Shown: positions 28,001 to 43,000, counted from the first letter of the stretch. The stretch is DNA of 64,000 nt from Azoarcus sp031556475 (GCA_031556475.1 JAVBSY010000065.1:7963-71962); one strand, 5' to 3'. A program made the numbers and translations. Notes: generated by a model from the letters alone, not told the origin.

Positions 28001-31000
28001 TGCCGTCGGTGGCGCTGAAGGTGAGGGTGAAGGTGCGCGAGTCGGCGCTGGCGTTGTCGACGACGTCCAGCCCCGGGGTCCATTCGAAGTAGCCGGTCGC
28101 GGCGTTGAAGCTCACGCCCGCGGGGGTGTTCTCGTCATGGATGAGGGCGAGCTGGGTCGCGTCGCCGTCGGCGTCGGCCGCGACGATGGTGAAGGCGAGC
28201 GTCTGCCCTTCCTGCACCAGTTGCAGCGGCATGGGCAGCAGCGTGGGGGCCTGGTTGGTGTTGCGCACGACGATGTCGATCTCACGCGTGACCGTGGCGC
28301 TGCCGTCGCTGGCCTTGACGGTGAGGCGGTAGTGGCCGGCGGGCTGGCCCTGGCTTGCGCCTTGCGCGGCGAAGAGGTCCGGCGTCCAGCGCAGGGTGAG
28401 CAGCGCCTGGCCTTCGGTGCCGGCCACCGGTTCCAGGGTCATGCCGGCAGGCAGCCCGTCGACGCTCCAGTGCAGCAGGTCGAAGTCGGCATCCTTGGCC
28501 GACAGTTCGAGCGCGAGTGGCACGCCTTCGTCGGCGCTGACGTGGGTGAGGGCACCGGCAAGGGCATCCCCCTCGCTATTGGTAATCTCGCCACCGCTGG
28601 CCGAGAGCGCGATCAGCGCCGGGGCCTGGTTGGCCGCGCGCACGACGATGCGTACGTCGCGCACGGTGACGTTGGGCACGGGTGGGTGATCCGGGTCGGG
28701 CAGGTAGCCGGCGTTGGCCGGGGGAAGCCCCTGGTCGCTCACTTCGAGCACGAGGTCATGCGTGCCGATCTGGGCAGCCGTCGGCGTCCAGCGGATATAG
28801 GCGTGGCCGTACTGCGCTTCGGTGACGATGGTCGCCCCCGCGGGCAGCCCCTGGGCGGCGTAGGCGAGTGCGTCCTGGTCGAGGTCGCGCACGAGGATCG
28901 GGATGCGGATTTCCTGCCCTGCCACGGCGACCGATTGCGCCGGCACGGTGACTTCGGGCGCTTCGCTGAAGCTTCTGACGGTGACGACGAAGCTCTTCGC
29001 TTCGGCCGCCACGCGGTTGACGTCGCCGCCGCCGTTGTCCTGGGCGACGACGGTGATCGTGTAATCGCCACGGTGGCCGTCGCCGGGGGCGAAGCGGATG
29101 ACGCCGGTGGCGCTGCCCCCTTCCGAGGTGGTCTGGGTGTAGGTGGCAAAGGAGGGCAGGCCCTGCACCGTGACAGTGAGCGGGTCGCCGTCGGCATCCA
29201 TCGCGACGATGGGGATTTCGAGCACGGCGCCGCGATCGACGAAGGCGTTGCCGAGCTCACCCAGTACCGGCGCGCGGTTGGCGTCGGTGACGATGATCGG
29301 CAGCGTGATCTGGCTGGTGGCCGGGATGCCGGTGCCATCGCCGTCGTCGGTGGCGGTGACGGTGACGTAGTAGGTGCCGGCCTGAGTGTAGCCCGGGGTC
29401 CAGATGATTTCGAGCGTTTCTTCGTCGAAGGTGGCGCCTTCGGGCAACCCGTCGATGTGATAGCTCACCGTCGGCGTGGCGCCTTCGCCACCAACGGCTT
29501 CGGCGGTGGGCGACAGACGGATCTTGGGTTCGAAGCCGGGGTTGTCCGGGTCGAAGGCGAAGACGCTGATGCGTAGCCGCTGGCCTTCGAGCACGTTCCA
29601 GGTCTCACTGGCGTCGAAGACCGGTGCGCCGTTGGCGTTGAGCACGTTGAGCGGCAACTCGCGTGTGACCGAGGTGGTGACTGTCTGGCCGCCGTCGGCC
29701 GGGGTGTAGGTGGCCGTGAGAATGATCGGCAGGCGCAGGCTGCCGGCCTGGTTGAAGCCTGGGGTCCATTCGAGCCAGCCCGTTTCTCTGTTGAGCGTGG
29801 CTCCGCCGGGCAGCCACGGGCAGGCATATTCGAGCGTGATGGTGGTGCCGTCGGCCTGCGTGAGCCCGCCCGGCATGGAGCCGGGCAACTGCAGGGCGAA
29901 GCGTTCGCCTTCGCGCAGCGTCTGTTCGGTGAGCGAGCCCAGCACGGGTTTGGCGTAGCCTTGCTCGACGGTGATGTCGAAGCGTTCGAGTACGGTATGC
30001 CTGCCGTCGCTGGCGACGATGGTGATGTCTTTGTATTGGCCGGCCTGGTCGTAGCTCGGAGTCCAGCTGAGCATGCCGGTGGCCGCATCGTAGCGCGCGC
30101 CCGCGGGGAGGTTGCGCAGCGTGACGGTGAGCGCGTCGCCGTCGGCGTCGGCGACCATGATCGGTATTTCGAGTACTTCGCCTTCGACGAGCGTGATGGG
30201 CTGGATGGCGCCGATCACCGGGGCGTGGTTGGCACCGTCCACAGCGAGGCTGAAGCGGCGCAGCGCGACCCCGCCACGGCTGTCGATGACGCGCACGAGG
30301 ACGTCGTTGCTGGCGCGGTCCTCGGCGCTGGGGGTCCAGTCGAGCGTTGCGCGGTTGGTGTAGCCGTTGGCGGTGGATTCGACCAGCGGATCTTGCGTGA
30401 GCGTGAGCCCGGATGGCGCTTGCACAAGTTCCCAGTAGAACAGCGCGCCGTCGATGTCGGTGGCTTGGAGGGTGGCACTCCAAGGCTCGCCGGCAGTGGC
30501 ATCGGGCAGTGCATTGGATTCGGGGTCGATTTCCTCGGTGCTGTCCCACACGATTTCCAGCGTGGGCGGGGTGTTGCCGTAGGGGATGGCGTAGATGCCG
30601 TGGCCGAGGTTGAATTTGACCAGCGCGTCCGTGCCGGGCACGGTGCCGAAGTCACTGGCCGGGCGCACGCTGACGGTGAGCCCGGTGAGGGTGGCGCCGA
30701 CGGCGAGCCGCCCGCCGGTGGCGGCCAGTGCTTCGTTCAGGTCGATGATCCACAGTTCGGATTGTTCGCCCGTGCCTTGCGTGGCGCTGTCTATTTCGCC
30801 GGCGAAGTAGTGGCCGGGGTCGAGCAGGAGCATCATCGGGGCGAGCAGGTCGTCGGTGCCGATGTTGGTGATCGAGACGTCGTAGCTGACTTCGCCGGTG
30901 AGCCGGTTGGCGCGCGTGTCGGCGAAGTCCAGCCGCACCTGGCTGGTGAGGTCGGAGACTGCGGTGAAGGCGACGACGTAGTCCTGGTCCAGCCGCACCT

Positions 31001-34000
31001 GGGTGGCGCTGCGGATGTTCGAGGCGATTTCCAGGCGCCAGCCGCCAGCGGGCAGGTTGGGCAGGGTCAGGATCGCCGAGCGCGAGCCGGCATCCCAGCG
31101 CACGGACTGCGGGGTGAGTTCGAGCCCGTCGGGGTGGTCGGTGGAGACGAGACGGTAGTTGTTCGGGTTGAGCACGCTAGAGGCGTCGGTCGTGTTCTGC
31201 CCGGAAGTACCGGTCCACATCATCTGGTCGAAGGTGACCGAGACCTGGGTGATCGGCAGCGGCAGCATGGCGCCGTCTTCGATGCTCGCGGCGATGACCT
31301 GGGGGGCCTTGATCGGGGCGATTTCGTCGATGTGCGCGCTCTGGGCGATGAGGATGCGTCCGTCGGCGGTGGTGAGGATGCTCTCGCCGCGCGTGCCGCC
31401 CTCGGCCAGTTGCAGCGTGCGCCGGGTGGAGAGGTCGATCATCCAGACGCTGGCGCCGTGCGGGGTCTCTGCCCCGCTGCCGACCGGGCGCTGGGCGAGG
31501 TTGCTGCTGGCGACGAGCACGCCGTCCAGGAGCGAATCCGCGCGCCCGAAGGCGATGCTGTCGATGAGGCCGTTCAGGCGGTATTCGAGCTCACCGCGCC
31601 CGGCGAGCTTGCCGCTCATCGGGAAACTGACGATGTCGGTGGTGGCACCGGGGTTGGCGCCGTCGATGCGCGAGCCGGTCCAGCGTACGCCCCACAGTCG
31701 GCCGTCGGGGCCGAAGGCCAGATCGCCCACGCGCACGTTGGAGAAGTGGCGCCAGCGGTGTGCGGTATCCGCGGCCTCAGTTGCCAACCGAGGATCGAAG
31801 ATTTCGATGCCGTTGCCCGAGGAGACGTAGATGAGGCCGGAGGCGGGGTCGATGGCGAGCGCGTGGGTGAGCGGATCCTGGCCCGGGCCGAGGTAGCGGT
31901 CGATGATGCCGCCGCCGACGGCGTCGACGAGCAGCAGTTCCTTGCCGGTCATGATCCACAGTTGGCCGAGGGTGTCGACGGCCATGTCGAGCACCGGTTC
32001 GTCGAGTACGAAGAGCGGCGTGGTGGTGTGCCCGCCATCGGCTTCGAAGCGGAACACTTCGTTGCGGTAGGCGCCGGCGCTGGCGAGGATGGCGCCGTCG
32101 GCCAGTTCGACCATGGCGAGCGCGCCGATGTCGGCGTCGCTGCCGCTGAATCCGCTGGCGAAGCCGCGTACTTGCAGCGGGGCGAGTACGCTTTGCAGGT
32201 CACCCGGCTGTTCGGTGGCGACGAAGCCCGGCAGGCGCAGAGCGGCCTGGTCGAACAGGGCGTTGGCGGGGTAGCTGCGGTCGGCTGTGGCGGCGGGCAG
32301 TTCGGCTGTGGCGGTGACGGTTTCGGTCGCGCCCAGCGCCTGCTGGGCATCGGCCCGGCTGCCGTCGTCTGGCAGGACGGCGCGGCTCACGAGTGCGGCT
32401 TCGCGGTTGCCGGCGCTGTCGGTGGCCGCGGCGAGGAATTCGTAGGTCTTGCCCGCTTCGCCGGTGAAGAGGGCCTGGCCTTCGGCGCCGCTGACCTGGC
32501 GTTGCCAGATGCGGAAGTCGCCGCCGTTCTCGGCGACGTAGAGGGTGACGTGCTTCACACCGCTGGCGTTGTCTTCGGCATGCCAGGTGACGTCTAGCAG
32601 GGGGGCGCCTGCGGCGTTGGTGCCGGTGGAGGTGACAGTAAGAGAGGTTGTGGGGGCGGTGGCGTCGAGCGTGTGCGTGATCGAGACGCTGTCCATCGGC
32701 GGCATCTGGTCGAAGAAGATGCGTGCGGATGCGCCGATGTCCACGCCGCTGGCGGCGGTGTAGTCCGCGCGCACGGTGTAGCCGACGAAGCCGCGTGCGT
32801 TCTGGTCGCCGGAGGCGGCCGCGGCGAGCAGCCCACGGGTGGCGTCATGCAGGACTTCGCCGCTGTCCGGGTCGATCGCCTGGAAGAGCCACGTGGCCAC
32901 ACGCGTTTCGGTGTCGATGCCGGCGGACACGCGCAGGATGTAGCCCTTGCTGCCGCTGAAGTCGAAGTCACTCTGGAAGACGGCGCGATCGGTGGGGACA
33001 TGGATGTTGATGTCGCCGATCTTCATGTCCTGCAGACGCAGGCTGCGCGGGTCGAGACTGGGGTCGAGCGCGGTGACGATGCGCACTTCGCCCAGGGCCT
33101 GTTCGCCCGGGTTGGCGAAGTCGATGGTGTAGGGCAGCGCGTAGTCGGCCGGCACGTAGGCGCGTCCGTCGGCCGCGGGCAGCGCCTGCGGGCCGCGCAC
33201 GGTGATGCCCGCGTTGGCCACGTCCTGCAACGCTGCTGCCTGCAGCAGGTACTGGGTGAGGTTCAGCGCCTGCGCACCGACCGGGTTGAAGTCTTGGTCG
33301 AGCATGCCGATGTGGCGAAGGTATTCGAGCTCGGCACGGCCTCCGGCGAAGATGTTGAAGTTGATGAAGTGCGTGTCGGTGCCGGCATGCGCGTCATAGT
33401 CGGCTGCATCGGGAGAAACCGGGACCGGGATGTAGACTTCGCCGCCATCTTCGAGCTTGCGCTCCTCAAAGTAGTCGATGGGGGCGTGTGCGGCATTGAC
33501 ATCGCCCGCCCAGCGCGCGGTGTCGCCGTACCACTGCTGCACCTTGGTGAAGAAGCCGAGCAGGTCGGCCTGGGTGTGGTAGCTGTCGCCGCCGTGGCTG
33601 AGCAGGATGCCGCTGGCGAGCGTGGCGTTGAGGCTCATCACCTTGGGTTCGAGGCGGATCGGCGGCGCCTGGTCCACGGGGCGCAGCAGCCCCGCCGTTT
33701 CCAGCGCGGCCAGCCACCCTTGTACCCATTGCGTCTCGTCCGCCGCCCGCACGCCCAGGGCCGCGGGCGCGCTGGCGTCGGCCAGGATGGCGTGTCGCAG
33801 CCGCTTGGCGTGTTCGGTCTGGTCGGCGATGAATTCGTCGCGCGTGAGCGGCGTGGCCGAGCCCAGGGTGTCGAAGCGGAAGGCCATCGCCAGCGTTTCG
33901 AGCTTGGTGATGTGTACTTCGGGGTCTTCCGACACGAATTTGGCGGCGAGCCCCGGGGTGATCTTGTTGAGGTCTAGCACGCCGCCGTCGAGCAACCCCT

Positions 34001-37000
34001 GCGCTTTCCACTCGGGGCGCACGGCGTAGAGCTTGGCGCGCAGGCCTTCGAAATCGTAGGCCATCCATTCGGCGAGGCCGGGGTAGGTCTGCAGGTTGAA
34101 GCTCATGCCGACGAAGCCGCCGGCGGCCACGTCGAAGGCGTAGCCCGGGGCGAGGTTCCAGCCACTGGTGTTGACACTGCCGTCGAGCGACGCCCACGGG
34201 ATGTCGCTGCGTGTGCCGGTGGTGGGTGTGTCGCCGTAGCTTTGGTTGTTGCCCAGCCCGGCGGCGATGGCGCCATCGGGGCGTCCGCCGACGTTGGTGC
34301 CGAATACGACGTAGGGCAGGTTCAGGCCCTCGAGCACGTACTCGCTGTTGCCCATGTCGGTGGCGCCGAGGTCGAAGCGCACGTAGGGGGTGTCGACGTT
34401 GGTGAGACTTTGCAGCGAGACGCTGTAGGTGCCGCCTTGGCCCGGTTCGAGCGAGCGTGGCCCGCCGATGCCGATGGTGACGTCGGCTTCGATCGCGCGC
34501 TCGATGAGGTAGCGGTAGGCTTCGGTGACGCGCCGCCCGTCCGGGTTGATGACGGTGACGTCATACAGGCCGTGCGGCACGCCGCGCAGGTCGAATACGG
34601 CGCGGATGTGCGTGGCGTCGAGCACTTGCCAGCGTTCCGGTTCGATTTCGAACATGCCGGGGCGGCTCAGCTTGACCAGTGCGCCCGCGGCGAAGCGCGC
34701 GCCTTCGATATCCATCGTGACCCAGCGGTGTTCGTCGTCGCCGGTGCCGCCCTGGTCGGGGGTGACGCGGGTGATCGACAGCGGCAGCAGGTCAGCGCGC
34801 AGGGTGACCGGCGTGTTGGCGGGCGATTGGCGCGAGCGCACGAGGATGTAGTAGTCGCCGGCCTGGGTCGTGGGGACGACGAGGATCTGGTCGGCGCTGA
34901 CCGGTTCGGTGTAGGCGGCGTCGAAGTCGTAGCCGTGCGGCACATCGCCCCAACGCGCGTAGATTTCGTTGGCGCCGCCGGTGGCGCTCGAATCGAGGCT
35001 CACGCGCAGCGTTTCACCGGCGCCGACACTGACTTTGTACAGGCGCACCTGGCCACTGGTGAGCGTGGTGTCGAGCGGGACGCCGACGCCGAGCGTGGGG
35101 ATCTGCACGTCGAGCGCCGCGCCCGAGGCGGTGCGGTTGTTGAGCTCGCCCGGGGGCAGGTTGAGCCCCGTGTCAGTGTAGGTGATCTCGCCTTCGAAGA
35201 CTTCGTTGTAGATGTCCGGGCGCACGATGATGCGCCATCTGCCGTCCTTGACGACAGGCAGCTTGCCGTGAAAGGTGGCGATGTACTCGCCGTACCCGGC
35301 GATGTCGCCCGTGTGATCGACCTTGCCCAGCAGAATGTCGGACAGGTCCCAGGTGTTGTCCGCGGACAGATACAGCGCGTCGGTCCAGCGCCCGATGGCG
35401 GGGTTGATCGAGTCGTTCTTGATCTTGAAGGTGATTGCGATGTCTTCGCCCACCGTGGCGCTGGCCGGGACGGTGACGTCGTCGACGATGAGGTCGGCCG
35501 GCGGCGGAGTTTCGATGCGCATCGGCTGCTCGGCGGCGGCGTCGTTGTTGTCGTCGTAGCCGAATTCGAGCACACGTCCGTAGGCGCCCGTGCCCTGGTA
35601 GTGCGCCGGGTCGGTGATGACGAAGACGTAGTAGGGGCCGGTGAGGTCGCGCGGCGCGGTGAATTCGAGCGAGGCGGTGTACTCGCCGCCCGCCGTCATC
35701 CCGCCGGTGTGCTGGAGGTAGCCGAGGTAGCGGTCCTTGGTGAGATCGAGGTGGCGGTCCTTCGACAGGTAGACGAGGTCGTTCCAGCTCATCTGGTCGG
35801 CCGGGGTCGCACCGCCCAGGTTCTCGACGGTGTAGCCGACGGTGAAGCGCTGGCCGGCGAGCACAGATTCCGGTACCTGGACGTCCGTGACCTGCAGGTC
35901 CGGCGGGGCCGCGAGCGTGATCGGCAGCGCGACGGCGGTGGCGTTGTTGCCTTCGTCACGGAATTCGAGCACGGCGCCGAAACCGTGCGTCTGCACGGTG
36001 TCCAGGCCTTCACGGATGGTGCTCGGCTCGGTGCGGTAGGAGGCCCTGGTCGTGGGGGTGTCGGCGACGACGATGAGGTGGAAATCGCCACTGATCGAGG
36101 CCGGCAGCGTGAAGGTGGCCGAGTTGGTGTAGGACTCGCCCGGCTGCAGGTAGCGCGGCTGGCCTTCGCTGTCGGTGAGGTAGGTTTGGCGCACGCGCAG
36201 CGCGCGTTCGATCTCGCTGCCGCGATCGACCAGTGGGTAGTCGCTGGCATCGAGCGATGCGTCACGCGACAGGAAGATGCCGTCGAACCAGCTCGAGACG
36301 CGCGTGGCGCGCTCGCCGTGGTTTTTGACTTCCCAGTGCACGGTAATGGTGTCACCCGAACTCGGGTGGGGGTTCGAGACAGTGATGCTGGCAGGGTCGA
36401 TGCGCAGGTCCGCTTCGCGGTAAGTGACGTTCAGTTCGCCGCGGCCGATGTTGTTGTCGTTGCGCTCGCCTTCGAACACGCTGGTGGCGTAGTAGCGGTC
36501 ACGCGCGTAGTCGTTGGACTGCTCGTCGCTGCGCAACTCACCCATCGCGTTCGTCGAGGTGTACGCGGAAAGGCCCGTGGGGTGATACGAGTCGGTGATG
36601 ACGTAGATGTAGTACGGACCGTCGGTACCTGGCGGCAGTTTGAAGGTGGCCGATGTGGTGTATTCCGCGCCGGAGACGAGCCCGCCGGCGTTGGAGTGGA
36701 CGACCGAGCCGAGCGCGGTGGCGCGGCCGGGGATGAATTCGGGATCAGGGCTGAAGTAGATGCTGTCGACCCAGCCTGCGGTGCCGGACCAGACGTCGGC
36801 ACCGAAGTTCTTGATGGTCCAGGTGATCGTGGTTTCTTCGCCGGAGAAGTTGTCCGGGGTGGCACTGACGTGGGTCACCTGCAGGTCGGACGGACTGTTG
36901 TCTACGGCCGTGGCGACGGCGCGCGTGTTGTTGGTTTCGTCCAGTTCGACCACCTTGATGACCGGATCGGTGTCGGTCTGCACGACGAGCCAGGCGCCTT

Positions 37001-40000
37001 GCACCGAGGGGGCGAGCTGCACGGTCTGTTCGACATGGTAGGTTTCGCCGTTGCCGAGGCCGCGATCTTGTTCGAACGTGCCGACCAGCCATTTGACACG
37101 CGCTTTGGAGAGGTCGGGGTTGTCGGTGATCCAGACCTTGTCGGTCCATTTGCCCGCGAGCAGTTCGTCGCCACGGTTTTGCACGGTGTAGCTGAACTGG
37201 TAGGCGCCTGGGGCGGTCGCCGACGGTATCGCGGTGGCTTCGCTGACGACGAGGTCGGGCAGCGAGGCGCCGAGCACCGAGATGGGCCGCGCCTTGTAGT
37301 TGTTGTTGTCGATCTGGCTGGCGTCGTCCGGGTTGATGTTGGAGGCGAGCGTGTCTTCGAGGATGGCGTCGTAGGTGTCGCTCCACACCGTGATGTAGTA
37401 CTGGCCCGAGCGCACGCCTTCGGGGATCTGGACGTTGAATTCGCCCAGGTAATCCTCATTCACGGCGAGATGCCCGGTGTGGGTGCGCTGGCCGAGCAGG
37501 ATGTCGCCCTTCGAGGAGGAGGGGCGGCGCTTGTCGGTGGTGAGCCACACGGTGTCGGTCCAACTTTGCACGGCGGCGTTGTCGCCGCGCGTGGTGTCCG
37601 AACCTTTGTTGGTGACTTTGTAGCGTACGTCGATGTTGCCGCCGTGTACGGCCTGCTCTGGGGCGACGACGTCGCTGGTGACCAGGTCGGCGAACGGGAT
37701 CGGGTCGATGTAGAAGCGCGCGGCGAGCGTGTTGTTGGTTTCGTTCGGGTATTCGTCGATGCGGTTGTCGCCGTCGGCCACGACGATCAGGTAGGCGTCG
37801 CCACGGTAGCGGATGGGGATGTCGATGCCGTCGATCGTGGTGCTGTACTCGCCGCTGGGGTCGAGCGCGGTGCCGTTGGTGACGCGCTTGACGAGGATGT
37901 CGTCAGCGGAGACGGTGCCGTCGAGCGAAAGATAGATGTAGTCGGTCCACGCGCCGCTGGTGGGCATGGAGCCCATGTTGGTGACGGTGAAGCTGATACC
38001 GGTGCTGGTACCGGCGGTGACGTGCGCGGCTGATACGGTTGCGGATGCCACGCGCAGGTCCGGCCGGGGGTTCAGCGCGATCGCGGTGGCGTTGCCGGCG
38101 TTGGCGATGTTGTTGTCGCGTGCGCCACCGTGTTCATAGACCTGTAGCGCCGAACTCGTGCCCAGGGCGCTGTTGGTGACGACGCGCACCCGGTACTGGC
38201 CCTGGATATGGTTGGGCAGGCGGACCTGCTCGGTGCGCGAGTAGCGTATGCCCGCCTCGAGTCCGTGGCTGTAGGTGAAGTTGCCGAGCACGATGGCTTC
38301 GCCGTCGCCCGAAGTGGGTACGAGCAGCACGGTGTCGGTCCATTGTCCGCCGGCACGCGCCTCGCCCTGGTTGAGCACGGTCCACGAGATGTCGGTCAGT
38401 CCGCCTTCCTGGGCCGTTTCGGGGGCGATGATTTCTTCGACGACGAGGTCGGGCGAAGGCGACAACTGTACCGGTACGCTGAGCGCGTTGCTGGTGTTGT
38501 TGTCGCGGTAGATGAATTCGAACGGACCGCCGCTGGAGGGGCTGGTGGTGACGTGCAGGTAGTAGGTGCCCTCGAGCCCTTCGGGCAGCGTGACTTGCAG
38601 CGTGCGGGTGTATTGGCCGCTGTGGCTGTTCGGGTCGTCTTCGTCATAGACGGAGAGTTGGCCGATATGCGAGGCGCGGCCGAGAGTCCAGCGCGCGCCG
38701 CTGCCGTCGGGGTTGGCGCTGAGCCAGACTTCGTCGCCCCAGGATCCGGTGCTGGTGATGCCGATGCCGCGGTTGGCGACGGTCCAGGTGACGTCGATCG
38801 GTCTGCCGCTGTAGGCGGTGCTGGTGGTACCGATCGATTCGACGCGCAGGTCGGCGTAGGGGATCGGCATGACGTCGAGCGCCCGGGTGGTGACGTTGTT
38901 GGCTTCCTGGCCGCCTTCCCACACGGCGCCGACGGCATCCGTGCGCACGAAGAGTTTGCCGTGGCGCGAGAAGCCGGGACCGAAGCGGTAGGTGACGCTG
39001 GCGGTGTAGTCTTCGCCGACATCAAGCCCGCCTGTGTGTTCGACGGTGCCAAGGACGATGTCGTCGCCGTCGCCTTCGATGTCGTTGATCGAGTAGATGA
39101 CGCGGTCGGTCCAGTTCAGCGTGCGGCCCAGGCCGGTGCCGAGGTTGCGCACGGTCCAACTGACGGTGACCGTGGCCGGGTCGCCGATGAGTTGCTCGGG
39201 GGCGTCGATGACGACAACCGAGAGGTCGGCGAAGCTGTCGCTGGCGATGTCGATGGCGAGCCGGTCGATGTTGTTGGCTTCGCCGGCATCGGTTTCGGCA
39301 TTGTCGTTGCCGCTGTCGGTGACGACGATGAGCCGCCATCCGCCGCTGATGTCCACCGGCAGTTCGAAGCTCAGTTCGGAGGTGATTTGATCGCCGGCGG
39401 CCAGGGTGTCGTGCACGATCTCGCCGAGCTTGCGGTCGGTGGCATCGACGGTGTCGTCGAGCGAGAGGTAGACGGCATCGCGCACGTTGCGGGCTTCGCC
39501 CGAGCCGCTGTTGTGCGTGGTCCAGTGCAGCGTGATGGTTTCGCCACCCTGCAGCGTGCCGGTGGTGGAGAGCTCGCTCAGCGTGAGGTCGGGGTGGACG
39601 AGGCTCACGGGCAAGGTGGCGACGTTGTCGGTCTCGTCCGATTCGGCGAGGTAGTTGCCGTGGTCGGCTTCGACTTCGAGGCGCCAGTCGCCGTCGGGTA
39701 GCGCGGGGACGGTGAAGTCGAAGCTGCGTGGCAGGCTGGCGTCGGCGGCCAGGGTGTGGCGGCCCCAGGTCGCCCAGTCCGACAGGATGCGCGGGGCGTT
39801 GGCGCCGCTGGCGTCGACGAGACGGATCTGTTCCTTGGTGTAGGCGTCGACGGTTTTGTTGCCTGCGTTGCGCAGGGCGTAGGTGACGGTGACGGTGTCG
39901 CCCGCACGCCATTGGCTGGGGGCGTCGAGCTCTTCGATGACGAGGTTGGCCTTGGGTTCGGCCCGGACCTGGGTGGGCTCGGCGGCAACGACGACGTTGT

Positions 40001-43000
40001 TGTCGGTGCGGCCCAGTTCATAGGCGGCGGCGAAGGCGTCGGTCTTGACGATGAGGTACACAGGACCGATGGCGGCATCGCGCGGAACCTGGATATCCAT
40101 GCCAGTGTCATACGATTCGCCCACGCCCAGCGTGCCCACGTGAGTGAGCGAGCCGAGTAGCCTCGCGCTGGCAGTCAGCGTCGGGGTGCTCGACCAGTAG
40201 ATCTGGTCGGTCCAGCGGTTGATGTCGGTGGCGACGGTGCCGTCGTTGCGCACGCGCCATTCGATGCGTGCGGTGGTGCCGGCGAAGACTTCGGCCGGCA
40301 CGAGGGTCAGTTCGGGCACGAGGTCGGTGTAGGTCTGCAGGATGGTGACCGGGTCGGACAGGCGCAGGTTGTTCGCGCGGGTGTCCGGTTCGCGCACGTT
40401 GCCGTTGGCGTCGCTCACGAGGGCGATGCGGTAGTTGCCTTCCAGGCGCGTGGGGATGCGCACGGTGGCGCTGGCGATGTAGTCGATCCCGACAGGCAGT
40501 TCGTCGGTGTGCACGACGCTGCCGAGGACGATGTCGTCGGCGTTGCCGATGATATCGTCGGCGCTGAGGATGAGGCGGTCGACCCAGCCGCCGGTGGCGG
40601 CGGCCGCGCCGCGGTTGGCGACGGTCCAACTGATGGAGACTTCGGCGCCGGATGCGATGCTGGCCGGCACGACGAGGTTTTCGACCGCGAGGTCGGCGTA
40701 CAGCCGTTCGCTGGCGGCGAAGCTGCCGGTGGCGTTGTTGTTGGCCTCGGCGTTGCCCGCGAGGTTGGTTTCGAAGATGACGCCGGTGCCGGTGGTGGCG
40801 CTGTCGACGCGCACGGTGACGTCGAAGGTGCCGGCACCGAGCGCGCCGTCGGGCAGGGTGAAGGTGAACGAGCGTGCGCGCGCCTCGCCCGCGGCGAGCG
40901 GGGCGGCGGCTTCGCCGGCAAAGGCGACGGAGCTGTCGAGGATGATCGCGCCGGGGCTGCCGTCGCCGTTGCGTTGGCGGATGGTGACGCGGTCCTGGTA
41001 GTTGATCGGAACCGCGACGCTGCCTTCGTTGACGTCTTCCCACACGAGCGTGACGGTGTCGCCCGCTTGCGGGGCGCTTTCGAGCAGGCCGACATTGCGT
41101 GCGATCAGATCGGGGCCGACGGTGAGCGATTGCTCGGCGATGTTGTCGGTCTCGAGCGCGCCGCTCGCGTTGTATTCGGGAATTTCGGCAAGGACGTCGA
41201 GGCTGACGCGCAAGCGGAAGACGCCGATAGCGTTCAGGCCGCCTGGCCAAGTGAGCGTTGCGCTGCGCTCGGCCGAGTCGCCCGCTGCGAGGTTTTGCGC
41301 TTCCTGTGGCAGGTCGATGCGGGCGACGACGACGCCGGTGGTGAGGTTGACGAGTTCGAGCCGCTCGGTCCAGCGTCCGACGGCTGGGGCCGTGCCGGTG
41401 TTGTCGGTGTTCCAGCTGACAGTGACTTCGTCGCCGGCTTGCCAGTTCGCACCCGGTTCGATGTGCAGGGCTTTCGCCTCGAGGTTGGCGTAGGCGGCGA
41501 GCGTGCTGGTGAAGGGTTCGCGCGCGTGGTTGTTTTCTTCGGCGGGACCGCCTTCGGCCTGGGTGTTGGTGGCGTCGGTTTCGATGACGATTTCGAAGTC
41601 GCCGGCGCCGGATGGGCCGTGGGGCAGGCGCAGCTGGACTTCGCGCGGTACTTCCTGGGTGGGCAGCAGCGGGCCGTTTTCGGCTTCGCTGTAGGGCAGG
41701 CTCACCTGGGCGACGATTTCGCCGCTGCCGACGCGGCGCACGAGTACGCGCTCAACGAAATCACCCAGCGTTGCGGCCACGCCGTCATTGGCGGTCTTCC
41801 AACTGACGTGGATCGCGCCACCGGAGGTGATGTCCGTCGCTTCGCCAGCGGGTTCGACCGTGACGTCGCGCACGACAAGGTCCATCGCGGTGGTGCCGCC
41901 GGTGAGATCGATCGGGCGCGGCTGACCGGGTTTGTTGACGAAGATCGCGAACCGGTACGGCACGGGGATGTCGGCGGCATAGTAGCTGTCGAGCACGACG
42001 GTGTAGCGCCCGCTGACGGTGGCGAGGATTTCGGTGTCGTTCAGTTGCTGGTCGCTGACGGCACGGCCGTAGGGGTCGATGATGCGGACCTGGGCCGTGT
42101 AGTTGTAGCGCCAACCGCCTTGCGCGGCGTCGTAGGCGTAGGTACGGGTGAGCAGGTCGCGGAAGTCGACGAACAGCCGGTCACCGGCTTCGACGTCAAT
42201 GCCGTAGGTGACCATTTCGCCGTTCGGCTCGATCCGCCCTTCGACGACCTGGCTGTTTTCGAGCAAGGGGGCGGCCGTTGCGTCGAGCAGGCGGAAGGCG
42301 TAGGTGGCGGCGTCGAAGGTGGAGGTCGAGACGTTCAGCGTGTAGGTGCCCGCGGCCAAGTGGAATTGGTAGTAATAGGGTGAGTTGGTACCGGCGCTGA
42401 AGCTGCCGTTGGTGTTGGGCGTGCCGAAGGGACCGACGAGCCGCCAGTCGACTGCGCGCGAGCCCGCGTTGAGACGATCGAACAGGACCGTGGTGGGTTC
42501 GGTGAGCGTGAAGCTGTAGTCGCGCGACTGGGTGCGTGGGTCGAGTGTGCCGGAGACGGTCTGGCCCAGCGTGAAGGCGGTCGGCGCCGTGTTCGTGAGC
42601 TTGTCGAGCTGGAAGGAGAAGCCGCCGTTGAGGCTGCTGCTGTAGGTGTCGGCGCGGTCGAAGACGACATAGACCGGGCCGTCGGCGGCGAGCGTGAGCA
42701 CGGCGCCGTCGGTGTTGGCCGAGGCCCAACTGGTGAGCGCCTGGCCGTGGGCGTTGTACAGGATCCAGTTGGCCGCGGTGCCGTTGATGGCCAGCGCGTT
42801 GAAGCGGATGCGCTCCCCCGCGGCGGCGTCGAAGCGATAGGCGCGCGAGGTGAAGAGCGAGGCCGAGGCGCTGGTGGTGGATTGGTCGCAGGCCGTGACG
42901 GGGAGTGTGTCCAGCCGCCGCCAGATGAAGTCGTAGGTGGTGGCGTAATAGGTGGAGGCGATCTCCAGGGTGTATTTGCCCGCTTGCAGTTGAATCGCCT

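Noticed and set aside
34242..38033. A 1,263-codon open frame on the plus strand inside the giant gene, with several other long plus-strand frames (29961-32597, 40509-42383, 44790-47840, 49596-51923).
   Set aside because: They are exact antisense shadows of the high-GC repeat arrays, are rich in Gly/Arg/Asp/Val, have no domains or ribosome-binding sites, and the minus-strand frame is one coherent protein.
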